Shown here in pieces: positions 24,901 to 38,100 of a stretch of DNA of 64,000 nucleotides (position 1 is its first letter; the number at the start of each line of letters is the position of its first letter). The position numbers and the translations under genes were made by a program. This DNA comes from Cheilinus undulatus (lineage: Eukaryota > Chordata > Actinopteri > Labriformes > Labridae). Below the pieces are notes generated by a model that saw nothing but the letters and a program-made list of their open reading frames with translations, was not told the DNA's origin and did not search any database. The stretch is taken from contig NC_054876.1 of assembly GCF_018320785.1 (NCBI RefSeq), positions 23,892,212 to 23,956,211 on the forward strand, read 5' to 3'.

Positions 24901-25250
24901 TATTTATCTGAGCAGCTGAAGAAGGAAACTGAAGCAGCTGAAGAGAGTGGTATGACCATGGCTTGATCCTGTGTTGTTGTTGCACCATTCATAACATTAG
25001 CAAAGCAGCGAAGGTTCAACTTAAGACTCGTGCTTCGGTGTAAAGACAGTTCATCTCGGCAGCATGTACCCACAGTTTTGGTTTTATCTTAACTAACGTT
25101 CTCCAATTTTTTAAAGAGAAAATTGCCATTAAGCAGACCTGGGTCTTTCTCCTCACTCATCACTGCTGGCTGTGTCTGACCTGCCTCTCACCTTTTCACC
25201 CCCCGGTACCTAGTCATCCACGCTGGAGGACTACGGGAGCATGTTGTAGT
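22000..25250. other. Gene-poor interval upstream of mcf2
   Basis: Apart from the LINE fragment, I see AT-rich sequence with short unconvincing frames. No splice-consistent exon was recognised on either strand. Upstream exons of mcf2 encoding the first half of the Sec14 domain would be expected here or beyond, if they exist. Confidence 0.5.
22913..23245 (+). mobile_element. LINE reverse-transcriptase fragment (3' end of ORF2)
   Basis: The 110-codon frame carries NVKLLGVTLDNKRSWTSHI, LATQVLALSHLDYCSAVWS and IQKLQLVQNRTARM, the characteristic thumb/C-terminal part of non-LTR retrotransposon reverse transcriptase (jockey/CR1/L2 superfamily). Upstream RT motifs are missing, so this is a 5'-truncated dead copy. 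Confidence 0.85.
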
Positions 25251-25260
25251 CAAACTCACT

Positions 25261-26373
25261 GTTGCCAGATCTCGCGAGACAAATAAGCAACCAGGCCTGT
25301 TAAAACAAGCCCAAAACAAGCGACTTTTGCTAGGTTCCGGGGAGAGAAAAATAAATAAACTGTGTGCAGTGTTTTACAGTCTGTGGGGACAGATTGTAAA
25401 TTTCGGGTACAGATTACCAATTTACATCCATGTGGACAGATTGGTAAACTGTGCGCAGTTTTGCAAAAGTGTACCCACGGTACAGTTTATTTTTCTCCCG
25501 CCTGAGCTTCAGGACAATGACCAGAAGAGGGAGTTTAACCACCTTTTCACTTTCACTTTGGGTATTGTTGCTCAAAAAAAACCTCTCCTACAGTTCAGCA
25601 TCAGTGTAACCTGACACGCCAGATGGATCTGGGAAAGCTTCAATAGGAAACCTTTCAGAAAGGCCAGAGGTTTTGAAAAAAACTCGGAGTGTGATTGGGT
25701 GAATGTTCTGTCAGTCACATCTCTACAGGCCAATAAGAGCAGCAAAACACATGACGTAGCCGCTACTGAGCTGTGCGTGCGCAGCTAGTGAGGACTAACG
25801 CGAAACATGGTGACTATAGACATGTAAGTACTCAACTTTCCACGCTAATCTCTTCCTCCATAACTGCACCAGTTCTTGCTGCTGCTTGTTTACTTCATGA
25901 CCCTGCTGCGCCAGAAAGTACTGCCCCTCCTCGCTGATTGGTCCTGTCACTTTCTAACCAGGCCCAAACAGTTCAGATGGAAGCTTCACAAGATGGATTT
26001 GCCTGTGAAAAACAAGGAAAAGGGCGTATCCATCTGCTCTGCCTCTGATTGGCTAGTACTCCTTGCCATCAGGGTCAGAGCCAATTAGAAGCAGGATGCG
26101 GGTGGGAAAAAACTCTGCTGTCTCCTGTGTGTGTGTATGGGGAAAGGGGAGGGACAGAGGGAACAGGCAGAACAAACTATCCTATGTTTAAATAACACAC
26201 TGAGATCTGCTTGACAACTTATTATGGAGCTGGGAACAAGCCCAAATAAGCAACTACAGTTTATAAACTGTTTATAAACAGTTTATAACTGAAGGCCTGA
26301 GACTACCAATATTTATAAGCAACTTTACAGAAAAACAAGCCCAAAGTCGCTTAAAATAAGCAGACTTGGCAAC
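25261..26373. mobile_element. TIR-bounded element with internal promoter-like patch
   Basis: The left end starts GTTGCCAGATCT and the right end finishes AGACTTGGCAAC, in inverse orientation. Further inside, both ends share AAGCCCAAA and AAGCGACTT-type words and AAATAAGCA/TGCTTATTT words. Similar flanking words (GTCAAACTCACT and GTCAAACTTAGT) lie just outside. No transposase frame was recognised. The element family is unknown to me and the boundaries are inferred. Confidence 0.5.
25680..25830 (+). promoter_or_regulatory. Promoter-like patch and possible first exon
   Basis: CCAAT at about 25,729, TGACGT at 25752-25757 and a CpG-rich GCGTGCGCA (NRF1-like) near 25,775 precede an ATG at 25807 (ACATGG context). 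A consensus donor, AT|GTAAGTA, follows at 25824. The encoded peptide would be only MVTID plus a split codon. No following exon was found, so this could be a transposon-borne promoter or chance. Confidence 0.3.
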
Positions 26374-26379
26374 AATGGT

Positions 26380-29300
26380 CAAACTTAGTCATATGATTAA
26401 ATTGTGTTATTTTTTTAACCCGTTAAGGTTTCAAGATTAATCACAAGCATTAATGTGTTAATGTTGACAACGCTAGTTTATATATGTAAAATAAGCTTTT
26501 GTATTTATGGGTGTTGCAGTCAAATGTAGCTTCAAATGTGAACCCTGTTTTCTTCAAATGTATGAACTTTTTTAGTTGCTTTTCTTAGGTGTTAACATCA
26601 TGAAGAGGCCATCTGAACTTAACTTTTAGATGTGAAGAAAAAGAAAGGCCAAGGAGGTGAATGTCTCTCTGAGGGAAGAACCAGAACTATTGATCAAGTG
26701 TGTATTTATTTACATTATTATATCATGTATCAGGAGGCCACTGACTGGACCTTTCAGGGTCCCAGCCATCACCGTAAGTGATACACTTACCTCTCTTTGA
26801 AATCCAAGCATAAGTAGGTTCATTCATTAGAGTTTTATACAATATGGATTTATCATACTAGGTTTTATCTGATATTCTGAATAACTCAGACATATAAAGA
26901 TTTAAATACCCAATATTTTCAGATAATTCTTGATCAAAGTCCAAAATATATGCGCTCTTTTGATTTCTTACTTTCTATTTGATGTAAACAAATGAATGTC
27001 ATTGTCAAAAGTTCATGGGTTCAACAAGAAGATCCTGCTGTGAGAGACAAAGTCACGTTGTGCTCATGTTGCTGATCAAAAAGGCTCAGGGCCAAAGAAA
27101 ACCCTTTCTAGGAAGCACACTATAGTTGGTAGACCAGTAGACAGTGATTAGCAAACATGCCGTGCTTCTTGTTCTGTTAAAACCTGGGCTTACTATTGTG
27201 TTATTTTAACCAGCCCTTATATTGGAAGGTTAAGTATATAAAAGCATGGAAGTGTTTTTCTGCTAGATCAGATAATCTTCCCAACTTTAAGCTTTAGTTT
27301 TCCTCTAAATCATGCCAAAAGAAAAACAACCCATGTGACAATAAAGCAGATAAAGCTTTAACGTAACACTGCACCTGTGCTTGAACTGAGTCCAGCGCAG
27401 AGCTGTAGCCTTCACAGCACAGTAACCCTTGACTTGTGGGGCGTCTTAAAGGTAGCTATGCTCAACCTGGCTGGATTACAACCATTGCATGTAGTTACTT
27501 TAACCTCCCTTCAGCCATATTTTCAAAATTATTGCCTGAAAAAGTCAACTAATTTATTATCAGTTTGATTTACTTTGATGTGTGTATGATGGTCAGTTAG
27601 TTTGATTTTTTTCAGATTCTATTTGAGTGGTTGAATTTATTTCTTGCTCTTGTTGCAGAGTGAAAATGCTTTTGCATTTTCTCTTGTAATTTGATTACTG
27701 AAATTCCCCATAATTATCTCTCTTTATTTCAACTTTTTGATTACTTTTGTTATTGCTTTCCGCCCCTTCTTTGTTGAAATTTAATTTTAACACAGCTTTC
27801 TTGCTGACTTCATTCTGTTCCTTTTTACTCCTAATAAGGGCCACCTATCAACAATCTATAAACGGAATTTTAATTTCTTTTTTTCTGCATGTTTTGAAAT
27901 ATTTCAAGGATGAAGTAGAGTCAGCTACTGCTGATTCTGTCTTATCAATCAGTCTTCAGTCACAGAGTCTGCATATCACTGTGTACTTATTGAAAAATGA
28001 AAACCATTGTTCCCAATCATCCCTTTATAGCAGCACATATGATGCACTAGTGCAAAACAGTCTAGAAGATCTGCTACCCTAATAAATCAAGGCAGTTGTT
28101 TGAGTTGAACTTTCAGCATGAGCTCATTAAAATGAACCTGTCAAAGGTTTCCTCTGGGCTTCAAAGTTCAAAAGTCATCCGTTCTACTAGTGATCGGGCC
28201 TAATCTCTGTCACGTTACTGAGACAGTTGAATAAGACAGCTTACTATTGACGTTACAGTTGATGCTCCTATCACTGTAGTCTTTAATCAGCTCAATGCAG
28301 TCTGACATGAACGCTGGGAGTCTCCACAAACACCTTAAAATATCATGTACCCTTCATTTTATTATTTGCAAAAGGCACACATCAAAACCAATACCAGTAT
28401 CGGGCATCAGTGCTGATACCAGGCCAAAGTACTCCTACCTAAAACATTGCTAGTACTCAATATTTTACAGCATGAAGTTAGCTCCTCGTTATTAAAGCAG
28501 AAAGACGAAGTTGGAACCAGGGTACAGTTTGATGATTTTTTAGTGTAAATGAGGATGACCAAAGTAGAGCGGACTGTAAACTAAGCTGCTAAAATGACAA
28601 GAAGCCGGTTGAAGAACATCTGATGAAAATAAAGAACACATTCAAAAGAAGAGCTGTAAGGTATCATGATAGTGCTCTGTATCATTGAGTACCCAAATTC
28701 AAGTTCCCGTACTTAAACTTGCTCTGAAAACTGGGATCAGTGACTCACTATTTGCATGTAATTCCATAAAGCAAATTCTCAATAGTTTATCAGGTTTGTA
28801 GCTCTAGTCACAGCTTAGCTGAAAGTTTCTGTACGATGGACAGTTTCAGAGGATAGGTAGATCTGTTCTAAAAGACACCCTTTAAATGGTGAAATGCACC
28901 TTCCTCAGTCTGAATGTAAAATCGGCCTTTAAAACCAAGTGATAAGAAAAAAACAGCTTTGTCCAAGCAACCACCAGTGAGATCAACAAGTCATAACAAT
29001 ACAGCTCAAATGACGCTGAAGCAGCATTTAGTATTCATTATTGACTACTTTACTGATCATTGCGCAGTTTATCTTGTTTTTACTGATGGCACATTTCCAT
29101 CTTTCTTTTACTTTCCATTCTTACGTAACTGATTCATGGTGTAGTTATCACCTTGTGTTTATGTGCCTTGTTTTACTGACAGGTTATTTTTTAATCTTTT
29201 TTCTAGGGGTGCCCCTTTTTAATATTGAACACTGTTGGCACTTTATCACGTCTTGTCCTCATCTGTGTTGTGCTGTTGATTGTTGATAGAGGGCCAACAA

Positions 29301-29900
29301 ACATAGTAAACCGAACATACTCACGGGTAAAAATACAGTTACCTTAGCTTACCTTAACGTACTGTACCTTACCTTAGCTTACCTTACCTTACCTTACCTT
29401 ACCTTGTTATTGGGAAAAATATGAAAGGTCTGATAGATTTAACTGTGAGCTTTTCTTAACACAAAAAGTAAACATGATCAGTTAGGAAAACAAGGAAACA
29501 TGCTTTAGATGCTTCTGCTCTATGCTTACACTTGTTGTCAGTCTGAATTAAGCACATGCATGGCCCCTTGTTTAAAACAGGTGCAGCTCAGAGATAGATC
29601 AGACCATGAATAGAAACCCTAAGTCTATTATTAAACACAAGTTAACCAGTAATTAAGTAACAAGTCTCATGTTTTTGAAACAAAAATTAAAGGTTTATCT
29701 CTGCAATATTAAACAGATCTGAAAGTTTATCTTTTTTTATTTAGAAGTCTCTTTGGTTTAGTTTTAGAGAAGCAGAGATTAACCATCTACTACTAGCACA
29801 GCCATGTGGCTGCCTGCAGAGTTGTATGTCTGTCTCTGTGATTTAGCTTGCTGGTATTATTAAACCCTTTGTAGTCCAAAAAAGCTATCCCCTGATTGCT
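26380..29900. other. Intergenic, no gene seen
   Basis: AT-rich DNA. 28,390-28,440 has TATCGG/GATACC words of a degraded repeat. 29,338-29,406 is a CTTAC pentamer array. No protein-coding exon is supported. Confidence 0.5.
29338..29406. repeat. CTTAC pentamer microsatellite
   Basis: Imperfect then perfect tandem TACCT/CTTAC units, about thirteen in all. It lies about 570 bases upstream of the arr3 TATA box. Confidence 0.85.
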
Positions 29901-30056
29901 TAACTGGATTACAAGGAAGGCAACGACAGCGACAATGAACCAGCTAAGCCTGAATGATGCTTAGAGGGAGGCGGTGAGTATAAAAAGGGAGATCAAGTGT
30001 TGAGGATCGTATACTCTCCACTCACACTGACCAAGCTCTAAGACAGCTGACAAGAG
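29900..30056 (+). promoter_or_regulatory. arr3: arr3 core promoter and non-coding first exon
   Basis: A TATA box, TATAAAAA, is at 29979-29986. Transcription is expected to start near 30,010. The non-coding first exon would end at 30056 at a GAG|GTAAGA donor. GGATTA (29906-29911), the inverse of TAATCC, is the binding site of CRX/OTX photoreceptor regulators (established knowledge) and lies about 70 bases upstream of the TATA box. The layout fits a photoreceptor-specific gene. Start position and factor binding are inferred. Confidence 0.6.
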
Positions 30057-32106
30057 GTAAGACTTTATTTTCATGAATTGATGGATCGAATGGTGAATGA
30101 ACTGCAGACAGTCAAAGAAATGTTGAAATACAATTCTGTTGTCTGAATATTGAAGGGATGATGCAGGATTTTAACATTCAGATAAAAAACGCCGGGAAAG
30201 GAAAAACTATGTAGGCTCATACTTAACAGGATTTTACTGTATCAAGATAATAGTATGTTATATGAATTCTTAGAGTTAAGTTTGAATGTCTTTGTTACAG
30301 ACACAATCTGTTACAGGTCATTTTTCAGCCTCCCAGCTTTTACATTTTCTCAGGGTTCAGATTATGTCATACAAACATCTGCTCCACACTGGAGAAATAT
30401 AAGAAGATAGCTATAAAGGGGGTTAAATACAGCTTCTGTGATTTAAAGTTTGAGCTTTAATGGCTGACGTAGGTTTGCAGTAAGATGTGCTGAATTCCTA
30501 GAATCCCTATTAAGAGGCAGAGCAGAAATTTAACTCTAGAGCTGAGCTTCAATTACAGGTGGATTACATTTTAAGAGACAGTGAATGCCACCTATTAACA
30601 CAAACTGTTTACACTGTTTTTCTTTATGAAACTCTGATGCAAACAAATCCTTTCAGATCAGTTTAGCTGGTAATGTAACATCAAGTATCCAATATGATCA
30701 TTTGCCTTACCTCAGTAAACTTAAACTTCCTCCATGGATTGTGCCTAACTGACCAAAAACAACACTGGAGTATAGTGTACAGTTTAAGACAATAAGGCTA
30801 AGGTAAATATTGGCATTCTGGTTGCGAGGCTGTTGTAAGTGAGCATGTTCATGCTTGTTTTGATTGACCAAGACCAGAAGTAGAATACAGGAAATAACTT
30901 TATTGTCTTCTTCTGCAGGCAAAGGCTGAAATTTGTTTTGCATGTGAAAATGCATGCTTTTTAAAACTTACAGTAACACGATATAACAATGTGGCACTTT
31001 TTAGACTATGAATCACATTCAGCAAATACAGAAGGAAAACAGAATAAAAACATGGACACATTAGAGCTACATTAAACAGACAACAAATACTGAAGAACTG
31101 TTAATTATTTATGTGTGTGGTATCCAATCAGGACTGAAGGATGGGTCTATAAAATGCATCACAGTGGCAAGAATTATGGCCCCAGTACACTTAGTTGCCT
31201 TTTGAAATGGCAGAGTTTCTTCAGTAGTAAATAGGGCCCCATTTCCTTCCTTCTGTTTGCATTAAACCACCTCAGCAATCACCGTGCATCCTGGGACACC
31301 CCAAAAACAGTCAGTCCATTAAACATAGGAAGAAAGTAGAATATTTTAGCATAACACAACCTGTGTAGAGTTACATGCAACAGTGAAAGTTCTACAAAAG
31401 CTTATTATATAACACAGTCATTTCCTGTTCAGGTACATCAGGTGATGGAAACATTTTAAATTATGGGGTAAGCTTGATCATGCTCCAACTCAGTAGAAAA
31501 AGTTACCAAAGTTCCTCATTTTAGATCTTAGAGCCAGTAAGGGAAATCTGATATTAAATTAAATTATTATTGTCTCTTAAATTCATTTGATATCTTAAAA
31601 GAGCATCTATAAAACACTCTCTCCAAACTATTCTGCAGTAATCCCCATTACAGAGCTATAAAGGGGTATTGTGAGGGCTTAGTGTCTCATTAAGTCCAGG
31701 AACACTGCACCAAGTTGCTGAATGAGTTTCATCCATTTAACTGTCCTTGAATAGTCCACACAAGAAGCAGTTTTGGCATTGCTGTTACATTGTGACATAA
31801 TGGCGTGTGTGTTTGCGAGGTAAATCTGGCCTGGAGTTTGGTGTGAAACCTGTCGTCTGCTGGACGAGGGCCAGTTAGCAGATACAGAATAACAGATTTG
31901 GATCAGGAGTCCTAACACTGATGGTGTAATCTTATCACAAAGGATTAACCTTCTGTTGCCTAAAAACAAAACATCTCCCTGGAGAGTTGAAAGTTGGTGC
32001 AGGACCAATATTTAAATAACATTTGATCAATGATGTGACATCCTACTAACCTAAAGTTGCTTTTTCTTTTTTCTACAAACAGAACTCCTCTGAAGATCAT
32101 CTAGAG

Positions 32107-35100
32107 ATGGCAAAGTAAGTTTTATAATTGTTTTATCTTTATTTCTTCCTCAGGATGTCATTTTTGGCCTTAAAATGAAAAATCAAACCTTGAGAAATGG
32201 AAGCAGGCCTTTCTTTTGTCAGTGTGAAGCTTTATAGGCTTTGATTGTTAATACATCATCATATTTATCAGAATTTTAAATATTGGTCTGTTTTCTTAAA
32301 GAAACTACAGTTAGATGAAACACTTGTATTAGAGGCTTGCTTTCTAAACATTAGTATATCAAAGTCACAGACTTTGACCCGGGTCAGCCAATTCCTGAAT
32401 GTGACAAGTAGTTTTTAAAGTGTTAATCTGAGGTTTGCAAAGGATTAATCAGTGTATGCGTTGGTTCAAATGGGCTCTGAGACAGAAACACAGCTAATCA
32501 GCTATCTGGGAAATGTGCCACACACCATTTGTAGCTTCATCACCTGGGTTTGCCTCGCAATCCAGGCAAGATGAGGTAAAGCTGCTCTACTCTTAGCTTT
32601 TCCTAACTGGATAAAAGGGAATAAAGGATTACTGGCAAACGAACTTACTTCACCTTTACAGCCTTAAACTAATCATTAATTTATCTGGTTAATCTAGTAA
32701 GTCACTCAGTGCTATGCTCAAAGGATATACACTTATTCATATTCACAAAGCACTTACTATTTAACCAGTCCTAGCTTTGGAGCCATATTCAATCTCTATT
32801 GATAAACTTATCACTTTTCATTGCTCAGATTTATTTAGGAAGCAAAGGACTGAATAAAGACTGACTGTGGTAAAGAAATGAAGAAATAAGGGGTAATAAA
32901 TAAGACCTAAATGATTTGTCTGCTTTTCAGAGTTTTCAAGAAGACCAGTGGAAACGGAGGGGTAACTCTACATTTCTTCTCTTGCTTTTTTGATTTAACT
33001 CTTGAAATAAGTCAAGGATTGGGAAATACAACCCGTCACAACCTACATCTGAAAAAAAAACTCTGTTTCTTACTTCTACAGTTGACCCTCTACCTGGGGA
33101 AGAGAGACTATGTGGACCATGTAAACTCTGTGGAACAAGTTGGTGAGACCCCTCTTCTGTTTGTTGATGATGTGTCTATGTTCTGCTGCACAGTCAGGAT
33201 GATAAATATCATATTGTCTGCTCTGTTAACTTCACAGATGGTGTTGTAAAGCTGGATCCAACAGATTTTGGTGACAGGAAAGGTTAGTGATACATTTACA
33301 AATGAACACATCTTTTAAAAAGCATTTCACTATGAACAAGTCAGACCAATCCTTCTTAAGAGCTGTCCTTATGTCCTCTCCCCTTACTCTGCTCCAGTCC
33401 AGATGGTGGCAGTCAAACACCTCTTCACAAATTGAATAAAATTCCCTTCCCCTGACTTTGAAAACTTGAAAATGAACCTCTGTTTGAAAGAGGAAGAGTT
33501 TGAAAACCCTTCATCAATAACCCTGGCCTATTTAAACGCCTGTACTCACTCAAACAGAATATGACACACTACAGTACAACATGACACAGGGACAGCCCAG
33601 AACGATACAGTCAAACATGGTATCAACATACATTTGTGGACCCCAGGAAGAATAGCTGCTACTTTGGTAGTGGCTAATGGGGATCCTAAGTAAATGAACA
33701 AATAGGATATGTTACCACACCAAATATATCATGAGATATGATACAGTTTGATGTGATACAAAATGAATGAATACACTATGATGCAAAAAAATTTGGACAC
33801 ATTTTGATAAAGTATGGTAAAATTCAATATAACAGATTTTATGATATTTCTAGAGGTGGGAGGAAAAAATTGCTTCTCAAATGCATTGTGATGTGGAGGT
33901 GGAAGATTCTGAATTGATTTCTAAATGTCCAATAATCAATAAGGATTATTTGAATTTTTAATACTGTGGAACTGCAGGAACAAAAAGGTGGATCACTGAC
34001 ATGCCACAGGTAACAGCAAGAGTTAGATTACCAGTTGTTCATTGGTGAAAAAGGACATTTTCATGTCTGTCATATCAGATATGTTACAAAGAAAGGATGC
34101 TGCTTCCTTTGGTTCAGTGCAATTGTAACTTTCCAGTTTACACACATCTTCCATTAGATGAGAGTGAAAAATGAAATTATCTCTGTTTTCTAAACACAAA
34201 TGTAATGTTTGAGGCAGTGAGAACAACAGAAATGTAAAAAAAAAACAACCTACTCCATCAAAATGCATCAATATTCAATTAAGAATCGAATCATAGCCCT
34301 ATGAATCGTAATCTAATCAAATCGTAAGGTGCCTAAAGATTCCCACGTCTAGATATTACATTAAAATATGATATGGTAAGGTATGATACGATGAGATGCA
34401 TAACGATACAGTACAATATGGTACAATAGGATACAACACAGCCCAATGTGATACAGCACAACACAACATGAAACCATACCATAAGACGTGATATGATTCA
34501 ACATAAAAAGCTAAGATATGGTACTATATATTTAGAAATGATACAATACCTTGTGATGCAACATGATTCGATAAAATTTGTTAGCATTCACAAAGTCAGG
34601 TCAGGTAAGGGAAAATACTATTCTGGCTTCCTGATGTCCATTCTCCAGGCTTGCGCTGGTTGCCCTTGGCATCTGGACCAGCCCACTGGGTCCTGGGCGC
34701 CCAGTATGCATTGAGCTGGATCAGGACTAGCTGACCCTTCCCATCCTCGCTCTTCTGAGCACGTCAGCATTAGACACAGAGAAAACTACACAAAAGATTT
34801 GATAAGATATGATTGATTCCATGACATCTCATAGAATATGATAAGACATGATAAGACACAACACAGTAAAAATGAAAGTACAATACGATACGATGCAATG
34901 TGATACAATATGATACACTTCATTGTCCCCTTGGGTAAATTTGTCTTGGACTCCAAGGGGACAATAAAGTGTATCATATCATATATTATCATATTTTCAT
35001 TTTGTACTGTGCTGTGTCTTATCATGTTTTATCGTATTCTATGAGATGTCATGGAATCTAGATGTGATAGCACACGATACAATACAATATGATACAATAA

Positions 35101-38100
35101 GATACATGTTGTTGCCCCCTTAGGGAACTCCGTTGCTGTGGACATTTAGCTATCTCTGCAGTAAAATCAAAATAGAAACAAAAAAAGAAACACAAAAATC
35201 CACACACTGGTAAACCACAAACATTGTGCACATAACCCATTATTGCATAAAATCCATATAAAGGCACAAACATGGAATAATCCTCAATAAACCAATATCT
35301 CCATCACACCATGGTAACATTGTAAAAAAAGCTTAGCATTAATCTCCGTGAAATAACCAATCTCCTGCTTTGTATCAACAGTCTTTGTGCAGCTGGCATG
35401 TGCCTTCCGTTATGGTAGTGATGACCTGGATGTGATGGGTCTATGCTTCAGAAAGGACATCTGGATCAATTATGTCCAGATCCACCCTGCAGACCACAAG
35501 CCAACTTTGACTGCCATGCATGAAACCCTGATGAAGAAGGCTGGAGACAACTCACACCCTTTCTCTTTTGAGGTATGACAACATGTCCAAATAGAAATGT
35601 AAAGAGTTTTAGACCTCAATTTTTTAACAAACATTTGGCTCCAGTTTGAGAAAATGAATCAATTAATTTCCCCTGGGTATTTTGGTACCCTTTTTGGGAG
35701 TTTCAGGTACCTCATACAAGGGCTTTTACTGTCTGATATATGATTTCTTTTTAGAAAATGCATTCACTCAAACACATATTTTAATAGTAAATTAGGAGAT
35801 AGAAACAATATTCTGTTTGTCTTCTAGATCCCTAACGCCCTGCCATGCTCAGTGTCTCTACAGCCTGGACCAGATGACAAGGGGAAGGTAAAAGCTCATC
35901 CTAACACTGCAAACCTACACAGTACATCATTTCTTTTTATCAAACCATTTGTATGTGACTGATTGTTGACTGGTTGTTTTTTTTACATTGGTTTGAAGGC
36001 TTGTGGTGTGGATTTTGAGGTTAAATGTTACCTTGCCAATGAAAGGAGCAACCCTGATGAGAAGATTGAAAAGAAGTGAGTATGCGCATCATCAACTGTC
36101 CACCTAAAGATCCAGTCTGATTACAAGATAGTATAAACACAGAAAAGATGTCTTTTTGGGTGTGCAAAAATAAGTCAAATAGTAACAGTTAAATAGTAAA
36201 TAGCTCACTGTGAGTTTATTTGACACAAGTGTAGTCATCATATGCATTGGAAAACCCCATGCCATGCAACTAGTGTCCTTTATATTAGACAGAATGAATC
36301 TGCCTAACATGTTTTCTCCCATTCCCATCTTTTCTGTTGTGCCTGACAGAGACACTGCCCGCCTTATCATCCGTAAGGTCCAGTATGCCCCCTCCCAGAT
36401 CGGTGCTGGGCCTAAGGCGGACCTCTGCAAAAGCTTCATGATGTCTGACAAGCCTGTTCATGTAGAAGCTTCAATGGAGAAAGATGTACGGTGGCAAATC
36501 TTAATTGAAAACGCTTAAAGATGTTATGCATTTTTGCTGATGTTGACCAGTCCTCACTATTAATTCTCACCCTCCTTGTGTGACTACAGCTGTACTTCCA
36601 TGGCGAGGCAATCCCAATTAAAATCAAAATCAACAATGAAAGCAACAAAACAGTGAAGAAATTCAAAATCACTGGTGAGTAAATGTGAAATCGCCCATGT
36701 CTTTATGGTTTTAATATGTTAATATGTTTCATGCTCTTTTTCTTTCTATATTTACCTTCTCCCTAACACAGTGGACCAAACCACAGACATTGTCCTCTAC
36801 TCAGCAGACAAATACACCAAGCAGGTTTTTTGCCAAGAGTTTACGTACGTAGACGCAAAACTGGAAGCCACAAAATACAGACAAAAATGTTTAAAATCAC
36901 ATAAGTAACAATGTGATATATTTATGTACAGTGTGTTTGTGTTATGTTCTCCACAGAGAAACAGTGGATCCTAATGGCAGCTATGAAAACACCCTGTCCA
37001 TCACCCCCAAACTTGCTGAAAACAAAGAGAAACGTGGACTTGCACTGGATGGTCGACTGAAGGATGAGGACACCAACCTGGCCTCCACCACTATGTAGGT
37101 TTTACATAGACTTAATTTAAGTATGGATAAAAGGTTTAGACAAGAAATCATATTTTTTTACATTCAAAGTTGCTTTGCTTTTATGTCGTCCTCTGCAGGC
37201 TGAAAAAGGGTATCGAAAATGAAGTGCTTGGAATCCTGGTGTCCTACAAGATTAAGATTAACCTCCTTGTAGCCGGAGGAGGGTGAGTGATTGTTCCAGT
37301 TTAAGAAACTGAAAATAAAACTGTAAAAATGAAAAAAAAGCACACCTGTGATACCTCTCTTCTATGATTTCTCGTAGCTTGTTGGGTGGCCTCATTCCCA
37401 GGTGAGTTATGTGTTTTTCTACTCATGTCACAACTTAACAGCCCTAAAGCAAGAGCAATCACCAGTCACCTCTCTTGTCCTGATTGGCTGTTTGTTTTCT
37501 TTTTAGTGATGTCACAGTGGAGCTCCCACTGTGTCTCATGCACCCAAAACCAGAAGGTAAATGTGTCACAAAATTTTCTTAAATACTACCAGTGCACTGA
37601 CACCAGTTCAGCTCTCTATATATTACTGTACTCATTGTGTTCTCTGCTTGTTTTTATACCAACCTGCCTCCCAAACTGAGCAGAGTAAAGACAGCACATC
37701 TGTGTAAGTACAATGTTTTTAGACTTTTTGTAGCATAAAAATATTATCTGCATAAACTGTGTAATTGGCAAGTGGGTCAATGACATGACGTGCATTTTTG
37801 TGTCCAAATAAAAAAAAAAAAAAATCATCAATGACCATGCTTCAATAATCATGGCTTATATCACTTTGTTCTATGAAACTTACTTTGTTTTAATACCTTT
37901 TCATTATATTTGAATAAAATAACTGATTTCATATTTTGGCATCTTAGGCCCTAAAAAATGTCAGGTGGTGCGATCTTCCAACAAATGAAAGGATTCCTGA
38001 CACTGTTAAAAATTGTGTCTTAACTGTGAGAAATTCAAATTAGAATGCTTTGGTGTGATTTTATGATTGAAATCTTTGAAATAAACTAATGTTATTCAAA

